From the NCBI GenBank assembly GCA_015501075.1, contig JADNYJ010000124.1:1-64000 (forward strand): a stretch of 64,000 bases of DNA, given 5' to 3'. The position numbers were made by a program, and so were the translations under genes. The notes under the pieces are model-generated. The model was not told the DNA's origin, made no database searches, and worked only from the letters and a program-made list of their open reading frames with translations. This document shows positions 54,789 to 64,000 of the stretch, one piece after another; the first letter of the stretch is position 1, and every line of letters begins with the position of its first letter. Source of the stretch: Gymnopilus junonius. Taxonomy: Eukaryota; Basidiomycota; Agaricomycetes; Agaricales; Galerinaceae.

Positions 54789-55326
54789 CTGAAATGCAGT
54801 GAGGTGCATTGAGTTCGGAATGAGTCCTATATTTGACTCGGTAGCAAACTCCGTTTGCTAGAGGTCCAAAACCATAGGGTAGGGTAGATAGAATTGAAGT
54901 AAATCGAAATTATAAATGCTCAGATGATAGTAGAGCTTCTTAGCCTGTAAATGGGTGCTAAATTCGATTCTTTGCTACTGTACAAAGGTTCGAAGAATTT
55001 ATACTGTAGCTAGAATTTAAAATGAGTCAGATTTGAAACAGGAGAGTAGGAGAAAAGCTACGAAAAAGGTAAATAAAATATGATATGGGCCCGTGCTTGC
55101 TGCGCAAGAGGACGCCGTATCAATTATTATGTTCCGAAATGAAATAGAGAGGTCATGGGAATCAAAATGTGTGCTACGCAGACAGGAACAAAATTATAAA
55201 ACTACCAAAAATGGTCCAAGAACTCGGTCAGTACATATTTAGAAATTGGCGGAAGGTGGCGCATCGGCGAGTTACAGAACAATTAAAATCTCCGTATTAC
55301 AGACCCAAACCGAGGGTCTCCCTCAC
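54789..55326 (-). repeat. Dispersed repeat copy A (inverted relative to copy B at 61573-62024)
   Basis: In minus-strand sense it starts GTGAGGGAGACCCTC and ends TGCATTTCAG. It matches 61573-62024 almost throughout, apart from an extra 68 bp at 55234-55301. It lies 16 bp upstream of the ATG of the 53503-54772 gene. It has no coding capacity and no TIRs. Confidence 0.8.
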
Positions 55327-57044
55327 ATCGCCACCGGCTTTTGGATTGAGGACAACGTGGATGTTCTGTGGGTTAGGCGGAGGGCGCATCGTGGTATGTG
55401 GTCTAGGAGCTTGACGCCTGATGCACAAGGTTACGGTAAATCTCTGCTTTGTCATCGACTTCCATTATGTGAGTCAACTCATTCCATGCCGCCATCGAAA
55501 AATGGCTTTTATTATGGGACCAGAACGGGCAGATAACGAGCATTCGAATGTAGCACCTCAATCTCAAGGCCAGATCTTTAATCGCCATTGCCTATTCGTC
55601 GAAATCCGACCTAATTTCGCCTGGTTCTCGTGTCCTACAATGATCGGATTTTGTATTTTTATTTGCGAACAGATACCTGATCTTTTGCAGCGTACTGTAC
55701 CAAGGGTTCATGGAAATGAAACACTTATAGGTGATGCTATTGAGTTGGAAGGTCTTCCTATCGCTCGAATGAGTTGAACGTGGATACGGTGCCGATTGCG
55801 ATTGGGTCAAATAATCGAATGGATCATGACAGAAAGAAAGTATGGCTCTCTACCACTGGATGTATGCTTTATCCCTGGCATTCTTTAACAGTATCTGGCC
55901 CATGAATTTCCATTGAAATTTTAACCATAAAAAAGTATGATCCATCCTATCAAGCCCCTCGACAATGGGAAGGTGGGGGGCACAAAATACAGTGAGCATT
56001 CATGCTTCCCAAACTTATACTCGATACTGAAGCTACACTATCAAGCTCAAGGGGTACTTCATATGAAGCGACCGTGATAGGCATAGATAAACCATCAACC
56101 ACCGGGTTGAGCTTCTCGAACGACAGTATAGGCGATACAACGCCGTTCTGAATTGCTTTACATCTTGATAACCGATACGAGTCTTCCTGCAGCCTAGCGC
56201 AAGAATTTGGTATATAGATCCCTTATTTTTTTTTGTACTCTAGGCTGTGTATACAGATGTGTTTCTACCAATCTATCTGAGTGGCCGTCGTCATCTTGGC
56301 CCTGGCGGCGTGATTGCGTTTCTCAGAGCATGTACGTGCGGTGACACGGTAAACTACTGTATTCTAAAAGGAGATTTGAAGCTCTATAAGTTGGAGGTAC
56401 GTCGGCAGCAGGTCTATCGAGAAAAAAGACCGTCAAAGGTTCTCTATCCGAGCTTGGATGGATGGAAGAGAGTACAACGAAAAAACGAATAATATTTTTG
56501 AGGAAAAGGGTCGACAAGCAATTGTGATGGGAATAGGGGACAGAAGTAGGATGAAGATGAATTTACTATGAGAGCGAAATATAACATTCTCATACAGCTA
56601 CCACTCCGGTGTAGTAGTAATGCAGAAAAACGACTGTTATTTGGGGGAAGCACACTAATACATGCATTGCGTAACGTAAACTAGACTAGTAAAGAACGTG
56701 AGTTGAAGTTACATGTGCGAGTGATGAGCAATGAGTGGATTAGGGGATGGGTATGGGCAAGTATGTAAGAGAGTAATTGGACGTAAATGCTAAAAAGCAA
56801 GTGGGTTCGTGAAGACGTCAAATTTGAAATGCACCAAAGAATCAAGATCAGTGTGTGAGAAGAGAGCCGATGTAGAGGGGCTCGGAATCGGATGGGCTAC
56901 GTTCTGAGCTTGGCTCACGCGCTTAGGGAAAGGACTGCCCTCCGAAAAAAAGACCAGGGATTTGGAAAGGAAGGGTCAAGTTGGAAGGACTGGACATGGA
57001 CAGCCGCCTGAAGGAGCTCGGATCAATGAATCGCGCGTCACGGA
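55327..57044. other. Gap without recognised gene
   Basis: Frames of up to 118 codons (55421-55777) show no motif. Nothing else recognised. Confidence 0.35.
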
Positions 57045-58124
57045 TCAGTGGGAGGAAGCGTTGCTATTAGTTCGACCCGACAGACCTTTAGCCCATTCCT
57101 CATCCACATCCCCCTCCGCGTCTTCATCCCCACCCACCCATTCCTCGTCCACATCCCCCTCCGCGTCTTCATCGCACAAACACTCTTCGTCTATATCACC
57201 CTCCGCGTCTTCGTCCCCCAAGTACTCTTCGTCCGTGTCTCCTTCCGCGTCTGCATCGCCTAGTCCGTCCTCACACGGTCCTTCTGCTCCCGAGTGTTGT
57301 TCTGTGTTTGTCGCTCCATCGAAACTTGGAAGTGTGCTTCGACTTCGATTTTGACTTTGGCCTCTAGGACTGGTATGTACGTGACGTGGGCTCGGATGGG
57401 GTTGGGAACGCGGGCTGGGACTGGGAGGTTGAGGTTGAGGAAAATCGGGAAGAGAACGTATACCAGAACGTGGGTGAGGAACGGGACGTGCATTCGGGGT
57501 GGGACGTTGACCGGGATGAGGACGCGAACGGGAGTAACGAAAACGCCTAGGAACACGCGCAGGCGTCGTAGGCATAGCAGGCGTAGAACTGATTAGAGAG
57601 CGAGGAGGATTGGGTGGCGTAGCGCCAGGTGTATTAGGTCCGTATCCTCGTCCTTGATGATGATGGGTGCTTCTGGACTCGGAAATGAGGGTGTGTGGGT
57701 CGTCGTTGGGAAGATCTGATTCGGGCTCCGGCTCCGACTCGGAGTCAAGCGATGCCAATGGTGATAGTAATGGGTCCAGACTCATACTCGATCCTGCAAA
57801 AGAACCTGAACCTGTACCTGGAGCACTGGTAGGAATGTAATTGCCGATTATATGATCAAACGGCCATGTATCAGTTTCGAGGGAGGGATAATTGGAGGTA
57901 GAAGAGTGAGTGTCTGAGTACGGAACTTGATGAGTACGCCATCCTTCGGGATCAGGGTTGGAGCTGTCTTCGGATGAAGGGTGGTTAGACACATAGAACA
58001 TCAGGCTGGTGACGTAGAAGTAGAAGTAGAAGTAGAACGTAAGTAAAAGGAAAACTGCACAGCAGCGGAAATTCGAAAGGGGGTCGTAAATGAGGGAATG
58101 AAAAGACGAAATGTCGAGAATCAA
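57045..58124 (-). CDS. Low-complexity protein with acidic tandem repeat
   Basis: A 359-codon frame of unknown family. Near the N terminus is a hydrophobic, Phe/Tyr-rich stretch (about residues 23-45, AVFLLLTFYFYFYFYVTSL) that could be a membrane anchor or an intron. A Ser/Pro/Arg-rich middle follows (RRFRYSRSRPHPGQRP). The C terminus repeats the unit DEDAEGDxDEE four to five times (57090-57260), a 36-48 bp minisatellite at the DNA level. The strong Ser/Pro bias suggests a disordered protein. The true start may be MFYVSNHPSSED. I am unsure it is expressed. Confidence 0.45.
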   Translation of the reverse strand: MILDISSFHSLIYDPLSNFRCCAVFLLLTFYFYFYFYVTSLMFYVSNHPSSEDSSNPDPEGWRTHQVPYSDTHSSTSNYPSLETDTWPFDHIIGNYIPTSAPGTGSGSFAGSSMSLDPLLSPLASLDSESEPEPESDLPNDDPHTLISESRSTHHHQGRGYGPNTPGATPPNPPRSLISSTPAMPTTPARVPRRFRYSRSRPHPGQRPTPNARPVPHPRSGIRSLPDFPQPQPPSPSPRSQPHPSPRHVHTSPRGQSQNRSRSTLPSFDGATNTEQHSGAEGPCEDGLGDADAEGDTDEEYLGDEDAEGDIDEECLCDEDAEGDVDEEWVGGDEDAEGDVDEEWAKGLSGRTNSNASSH

Positions 58125-58894
58125 AGGTTCCTTTTGTATCTATGAACAGCACACACTGTGGACGCCCATGTGTGGCATGCCACTCATTCGTCATCCCACC
58201 CTTTACCAAACAAAAGCCGGAAAGTCGCTAATGTATCGGCATCTTGTCCGCATCAGATAAACCCATTTAGCTGAAGTTCACCACTAAAGGGCCAGAAATG
58301 ACTTCAAATAACGGTGATCGTGATCTGCATGCCATGTGAAAAGGGTTACCATGTATGGGGAACAATGGGCATCTTCTGGGCGTTTTCTTTCATTCAAGGC
58401 GGACGGAGAATGGATATCTAGGAATGTGGCACTGCAATGCTGCAGCTACGCGAACTTCTTGGTGGGTGGCATCATTCTCTCAGGTCGTGAGTAAGTAATT
58501 GATAACAGAAGCTCTGTCGATGCTTTTTCTTTAGCGATCACCAGTTACGTTTGAGGCACTATTGACTCACTAATAATACTATTATACAAAGCAAAATGGC
58601 AGAAAATGGCTTTCTGAGCTTCGAGGACGGACGGTGTTGAACTTCAACCGTTTCGGATTCAAAGGACGCGTCGCTGGTGAAGGCCTCGCCACACACAACC
58701 AAACACGATCTCGCCGCCTCCCATCATAGCCAACAGCGACTACGACACTCGCACTTCCACTCCTCACATTCATATCACACCTCAATATTCAATCATCATC
58801 ATGCCCTATCTACGTCTCCTTCTCTGCTTGCACGTTCACCCACACCGTGCTCCAGTGGCCCAAGAACCATAAGAGCGACTGCGGCGTCCATCCC
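58125..58894. other. Gap with nothing recognised
   Basis: No supportable gene or repeat. Confidence 0.35.
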
Positions 58895-59295
58895 TCAGTC
58901 ACCATGGGGCAGAAGAGCGAGATTCAGGTGACATTCATGGCATTCAGGTATCAAATTGGGGAGCTGGAGCACTGAACCACTGGTATTCATGGTGGGATTG
59001 GAGAGGTTGAATGTGGAGGAGCTGGAGCTGGAGGAGGATTTGGCGTTAGATGAGGAGGTCAATATGCTCTTGTTGCTGATCGTGATGTCGAACTGTGAGC
59101 ATGGATGGTGTTTTCGCAGCTCGATCTCCGTTCTTTCTTCGATCTGATGGTCAAGACGGGTAGTAGCTGCAGCGCCAATGCCATTGATTCCAATTCTAAG
59201 GCATTCGGAGACGTTGATCATGTCTTCTTTAGTCTCGAGGTTAGATTCGACTTTCCCCTTCTGCTTCAACGTCAACTTCAGAATGAAACCTGGTG
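58895..59295 (-). CDS. Hypothetical protein fragment, Ser-rich
   Basis: A minus-strand frame, open upstream of its first ATG to a possible acceptor near 59293 (reading GFILKLTLKQKGKVESN), then KEDMINVSECLRIGINGIG and QIEERTEIELRKHH. A run of eight or so Ser follows and the frame ends CHLNLALLPHGD. It could be the last exon of a gene whose upstream exons I cannot place. No domain recognised. Confidence 0.3.
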
Positions 59296-59299
59296 CGTC

Positions 59300-60660
59300 A
59301 GGATCTGTTCATCTTTTTTATGTTCATTCATGCTTACGGATCTTTAGATCCTTCTTATGCTGTGTCGATCGCGAAGCAAAATGTATGGTTACACGGAGGA
59401 ACTCTCATTGTGTGGTGGACATTTTCGAATTTTGATCCTTTTTTTCATTGACGAAATCCTCTCTACGTTTCTTCCAATCTTTACTGACTACTTGTAGCTG
59501 ACTGTTCCATGTACATCAATCATAAGAGATTTCAACGTGTCTTCTTTCATGTCGACCAGGTCTTTGGCAGTACGAAATATTCTCTCAACTGACTAAGTTT
59601 CTCCAGAACTTTCGATCTGCAGGGATTACCCATAAGTGGAGCTGAGATTTCAACGCCAGATTTCATTGCGGAAATCTGACTCTTCTCCGCCCAGCCAGTG
59701 CCCACTGGTTTGGTGGAACGACGCTTAATTCATCGCTCAAAGACGCAAGCGCCAGCCTCGTGTACATCCTTGTTGTGGAATTTTGAATGTAAGTCTCTTT
59801 TTCGGCACACATCCGGTAAGTTCCTTAGCGTGCCTCCTGGGCGCTCCAGAATTCTTTACTGATCGTGCCGACCTTTTCTTGAAGCTTTTTTTCAGTTGTC
59901 CGAAATACCTAACCTAATCCTCTCTGCTTCAGTATAATTTCCTTTGCAAGTCGAGACTGGTGTGTCCTCAAAGTATGCCTCTCCCTGCCAACAGTATTCT
60001 ATTTAGCATGCTTTTGCCGCCAGCGCGGTGACCTTTGCGGCCCACCCCTGCTTCGTGACCGTTGTCTATGACACTCGCATGGCAACCACTCAATTTCTCT
60101 GCGAGCAATACCGGCTAATTCTGTGATTGTCCTAAGAGAGATTCAGTAGCTCTTGTACGTTTGTCTTCCTTCTCCCTTCCCGTACGTGAATGAAAGCGAA
60201 GAATAATTCATTCCAACTCATTGCATCGACCTGCCTAACAGGAACCGCTTCATCATAGTCTCTGATACTCCCTGAACATGTTGGACGTTCTCACAATCTA
60301 TGTGTGAATTGATTCGGGCCCGTCATTTCCAGTTTCGTAAAGCCCTCAAAACTCTCAACTAGGCAGTTTGCAATCGCATCCAAGCTCGTTCTACTTTGAT
60401 TTTCATTGAAAGCTACCATATCAAGGACGAAAGCACATCACAAGAAGTTCTCTCGTTATATTCAAGCTACTTCACCTGATTGACCAGCGGCATCTCCTTA
60501 TGTAAATGAACCGTTAGTAACACAGCGAGGTTATTGCATTATCTCGCGGCCTCATTTTCATTGGAGAGACAAGAGGTCCTCTGACCCATTACTGCAGTAC
60601 GGCGCAATTTTTTCTGCCTTCGTATATCAGGAGAATTATAGATAAATGGATACCCCTGCA
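59300..60660. other. Gap with nothing recognised
   Basis: No long frame on either strand and no repeat recognised. The right part is the promoter side of the F-box gene. Confidence 0.4.
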
Positions 60661-60668
60661 TGCCTGGC

Positions 60669-60676
60669 GATATAAA
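60669..60676 (+). promoter_or_regulatory. TATA box of the F-box pseudogene
   Basis: GATATAAAATAC upstream of the F-box start. A GTAAGT donor near 60750 suggests a leader intron. Confidence 0.45.
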
Positions 60677-60934
60677 ATACCCCCTTCCTTCCCTTGTTCC
60701 CTTCCCAGTTGCTGCTGCTCAAGTCTGTCCCTTCTTGGATTCCCCTTCGGTAAGTCCAATGGTATTCTCTATCTTACGAAACGGAATTGAAGCTGCGCTT
60801 CATAGAAATATATACAGCTCCGGATGCATTCTGTAACTCCACATTAAATTCGTTATTCATTCCCTCAATGGCGCTCTCTTGGGTCTATCAAGCTTTCTTA
60901 CGTTTGTGATTTCAACAGCTCCGTTGTCATTACT

Positions 60935-62793
60935 ATGTTGGTTGATATCATTCCTTCATATACCATGGCACGTATAGACGACCTTCGCGTAGTATCCTGC
61001 ATCTCACTATCCAATACGCCCTCGCCAACCCAGTCAGTCATCCTTCCTCCCCGGGAAAACGACGCCCACATCACCTTGACTCACGTATCCAGTACATGGC
61101 GCAATGTTGCTCTATCCGACCCCAGTTTGTGGGATACCTTCAGCTTCTCCAACCGATCCTTCAGTACACGGCAGAAATTCATGGATGTATATGACGCTTT
61201 ACTCAAAAGAAGCGAGCCATATCCCCTGTTATTCATTATTGTCACGGATTCTGTCTTGCACACACAAGGTTCTAAGGGAACTTCTAATGGACGAGTGGCG
61301 GACTTAGTTTACGGATATGGACATATTGGGGTCGTACAGGATATTCTGGGACGGCCTTTAGCTCGACTGCGACAGGTCGATTTCATTATCTCCAATGTCG
61401 ATTGTTCAGGATTCTTGGAAAATGTGCCGTTTTCGGATTTTTCAGCGATTGAAATGGTGGACGAGTATTTTTTGGAAGATGTCGACTTAAGCAGGCCATC
61501 CTTGCGCTCTCGCAAAACTGCCAAACATGATATGCTGGTTCGAGTTGTGGTAACAAAGGGTATCTTACTACTGTGAGGGAGACCCTCAGCTTGGGTCTAC
61601 TGACCGAGTTCTTGGACCATTTTTGGTAGTTTTATAATTTTGTTCCTGTCTGCGTAGCACATATTTTTGATTTGTATCATACTCATGACATTTCCATTTC
61701 ATTTCAGAACATAATAATTCATACGACGCCCTCTTGCACAGCAAGCACGGGTCCATATCATATTTTATTTACCTTTTTCATAGTTTTCTCCTACTCTCCT
61801 GTTTCAAATCAGTATAAATACTTTGAACCTTTGTACAGTAGCTAACAATCGAATGTAGCACCCATTTACAGGCTAATAAGCTCTGAAATCATCTAAGCAT
61901 TGATATTTTTGATTTACTTCAATTCTATCTACCCTAGACTATGCTTTTGGACCTCTAGCAAACGAAGTTTTCTGCCGAGTCAATACGGGACTTGTTTCGA
62001 ACTCGAGCACCCCACTGCGTTTCACTACTCGATGTCAAGTTACCATGGCCACATATTACGAGGCTGGATTTCGAGCACACACTTTTAGGTCCAGATATTA
62101 TCTAGTCACTCATGGAGTTGACACAGTGCTAATTCTTTTCAACGTCTCCTTGTCTCGCCCTTCACTGTTGGACCACCATCGATATGATTTCACTCTCAAA
62201 ATTCAAATTACGCCTGATAAGTCCAAACTACTATCCTCAGTTCCTGCTCATATTTCATCTTCCTGTGCTGTGTAAGCTCAAGATTGACCAGGCTGACATA
62301 AATCTTCCTTTTAATTGGAATTTGCTATTCCTCACTATGCGGCTCTCATGTGCATTAGATATGATGGAGGAGTTGATTTTGAGGAATGATCCTTCTCATA
62401 ATCATCACGGGAACCTTGAGGATGAGGGGGTACTATTTTGTTTGGAACGAGACCTGGAGCAGTTATTGCGCTCTTTTCCCAAGCTCAAATGCCTCAGTTT
62501 ACCAATAAACCTCATAATTCACACTGACATGTTCTTGAGCATTCACAAGAGTGCTTTACTCCCTTGCATTGACTCTATAAAATTTTCCACCAATGTGGAG
62601 CCGGGTGTCACTTCTTCCAGTGATCAAGGACATATGCCAATTGATCTTACAATTTCGTTCACGGGTTCTCATTCTTACATGCAACCAGGGGTTTTTGGAA
62701 ATGGCGGAAGTGGTTAAAGTATTGGAGGAATGCGATATTCGCTTCATTGAGTCCACGGTAGATTCACAGGCGGACATTGACGTAGATTTTTGA
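60935..62793 (+). pseudogene. F-box/LRR protein gene, disrupted
   Basis: F-box proteins select substrates for SCF ubiquitin ligases. After MLVDIIPSYTMARIDD (an alternative start with better context is at 60965), the basidiomycete F-box signature follows: ITLTHVSSTWRNVALSDPSLWDTFSF. The frame stops at 61576 where repeat copy B begins. Beyond the repeat, coding resumes with KLPWPHITRLDFEHTLLGPDII, a typical next block of this family, but with in-frame TAG and TAA near 62105 and 62134. LRR-like text continues to about 62793 (LFHLPVLCKLKIDQ, LRSFPKLKCLSLPINL). The repeat plus two stops make it a pseudogene. Confidence 0.7.
61573..62024 (+). repeat. Dispersed repeat copy B inside the F-box gene
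   Basis: Reverse-complement copy of 54789-55326, starting GTGAGGGAGACCCTC and ending CACTGCGTTTCA. It lacks the 68 bp present in copy A. No flanking duplication is evident. Its first bases supply the stop of the F-box frame. Confidence 0.8.
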
Positions 62794-63193
62794 TTTTCAT
62801 ATACCACTATCAGAGATTTTAATTCGACTAACTTTACGTATCTGTACTTGTTGAATCAGAAGTTTGTACAGCGTACTATGATAAAAGATGAAGTAATATC
62901 CCCTTTCAACTTCACATGTAGAAATTCAAATTCATGTGTATGGATAAAAAATGTCTAGTGACCGAGGAGTAAGTAGTACGGAATGAATCAATGAGTGTTA
63001 CATAGCGTCAGCTGTTGGGCTTGGAAGCTTTATTCCTTCACAGTCCCCATTCCAACATGATATTTGCATTGAGTAATCATGATAGCCCTCCCTCTGATCA
63101 GAATTTTTAGGCTTCAAGTCCTCAATAGTTTATTGTTGGAAGCAGTAGCGTTACTTCGACGTACTCAGTACTTAACGTATTCCCGAATCTCAT
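62794..63193. other. Gap with nothing recognised
   Basis: AT-rich spacer between the F-box pseudogene and the glutathione transferase. Polyadenylation-type sequence is likely but not distinctive. Confidence 0.4.
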
Positions 63194-64000
63194 TCAATTT
63201 ACTTCTTCGTACGCCTTCAAACCCTCTGCCAAATCCTTCCACCTCCCATTATTCCATGACATAATATCCTTCCACTCCTTACTCCCTTCACCCGCCGTCG
63301 ACCTCGCCCACATCAAATACCCGCCAACCACAAAATCCGCCCAACATGGCGTTGCACCCCAAATAAACGGCCCACTATCCACATTCATCGAATACCACCC
63401 ATCAACTTTCCCAAACCCCTTCTCCACTTTCATCCACTCCCTAACCCTCTCCTCCCCTCGCGGAGTAACATCCTCCAGCCTCTCCACCCCCAAAAACTTC
63501 TCCCTCGAGCTCTTAAACCACACCGCACTGCGCGTGCTCAGAATCTCCAATTCAGGCGGGACGAGGAAGTTCCATATGGGCTTTAGCCGCGCCGAAACCG
63601 CATCAGCGAACGGTGCTAGGATCCCAGCAGAGTGGGATGGGAATATAGACGGGGTGTGCGGGTATTCTCGGTCAAGGTACCGCGCGATGGCGAATGATTC
63701 GTTTAGCCTCACGCCTCTCGACGGGTCATGGATGACTGGGAGGGTGTAGCGCGGTGTTCCGTCTGGTGTAAATGCGAAGGGCGGGAGGCCCATTTTGGTG
63801 TAGAGTTCTTCGATATCAGGATATTCGACCCATTCGGTTCGGTAGGGTATGCCTTTATAATTGAGACAGTACCTAAGTATGTTGAAAGTCAATGTTATCA
63901 GTGTGATGGAGTGATCAAGATCTCACCTGGTTTTCCATGTGTTTGGAGACCAAGCCTTACGGGCGATACGGGATGGAATGTCGTATAGGATGATCTTCAT
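63194..64000 (-). CDS. Glutathione S-transferase, etherase-like (GTE-type)
   Basis: Transfers glutathione to electrophiles; etherase-like fungal GSTs are linked to handling lignin-derived aryl ethers and plant defence compounds. Two exons, 63927-64000 and 63194-63872, joined over a 54 bp GT-AG intron, give 250 residues, the full family length. The ATG is the last codon of the window. The thioredoxin-fold domain reads MKIILYDIPSRIARKAWSPN, with the conserved SPNTWKTR segment where the likely catalytic Ser sits (about residue 18), and includes LPVIHDPSRGVRLNESFAIA with the cis-Pro and glutathione-binding Glu-Ser. The helical C-terminal domain ends LAEGLKAYEEVN. No defect. Cytosolic. The promoter lies outside the window. 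Confidence 0.88.

Noticed and set aside
1..64000. CRISPR arrays, operons or phage genes
   Set aside because: None seen; introns and element types show a fungal nuclear genome.

Overview
The window looks like a gene-poor, repeat-rich piece of an Agaricomycete (mushroom-forming basidiomycete) genome. The evidence is genes split by many 50-80 bp GT-AG introns, a heme-thiolate peroxygenase, an HsbA-type secreted protein, an etherase-type glutathione transferase, F-box/LRR fragments, and abundant fungal retrotransposons and hAT elements. No prokaryotic feature is seen.

Layout. Positions 1-4000 hold broken coding pieces: a hypothetical gene truncated by a 31 bp tandem duplication, a decayed exon, a protein O-mannosyltransferase fragment and an LRR/F-box-like fragment. 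4480-5290 is non-coding with a CpG-dense CGCGT cluster, a 23 bp inverted repeat and a repeated 17-mer. 8554-9952 (minus) is an apparently intact six-exon peroxygenase gene. 10-19 kb holds almost no recognisable gene, but contains a 646 bp terminal-inverted-repeat element and a large inverted repeat. At 19.7-21.2 kb lies a decayed copy of a membrane-protein family, at 24.2-25.0 kb a two-domain ABM-fold gene, at 26.1-26.8 kb an HsbA gene and at 27.1-28.1 kb an unknown multi-exon gene.

30.0-37.4 kb is a three-level nest. A membrane-protein gene that would be 441 codons long is split by a chromodomain Ty3/gypsy retrotransposon with 184 bp LTRs and a 5 bp target duplication. That retrotransposon is itself split in its RNase H region by a 233 bp MITE with a TA duplication. 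A shorter paralogue of the membrane gene lies at 41.0-41.7 kb, and a 590 bp hAT-type MITE at 38.3-38.9 kb. 42.5-45.6 kb is a full-length hAT transposase gene with one visible nonsense codon. 45.8-52.3 kb is a decayed Ty1/copia element whose 5' LTR is cut off next to the hAT sequence. 53.5-54.8 kb is an unknown spliced gene carrying a frame break, 57.0-58.1 kb a low-complexity acidic-repeat protein and 60.9-62.8 kb an F-box pseudogene. A glutathione transferase gene begins exactly at the right edge (63.2-64.0 kb).

Themes. The three membrane-protein paralogues share a cytoplasmic tail with a PPxY motif, which suggests a ubiquitin-ligase (Rsp5/Nedd4) contact. The retroelement LTR differences and the hAT nonsense codon are all C-to-T changes at CpG, pointing to methylation-linked decay. 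The gypsy element carries a primer site complementary to its own predicted RNA 5' end, as in self-priming Tf1-type elements. Metabolic genes that look intact are the peroxygenase, ABM protein, HsbA protein and glutathione transferase; they are scattered and do not form an obvious cluster.
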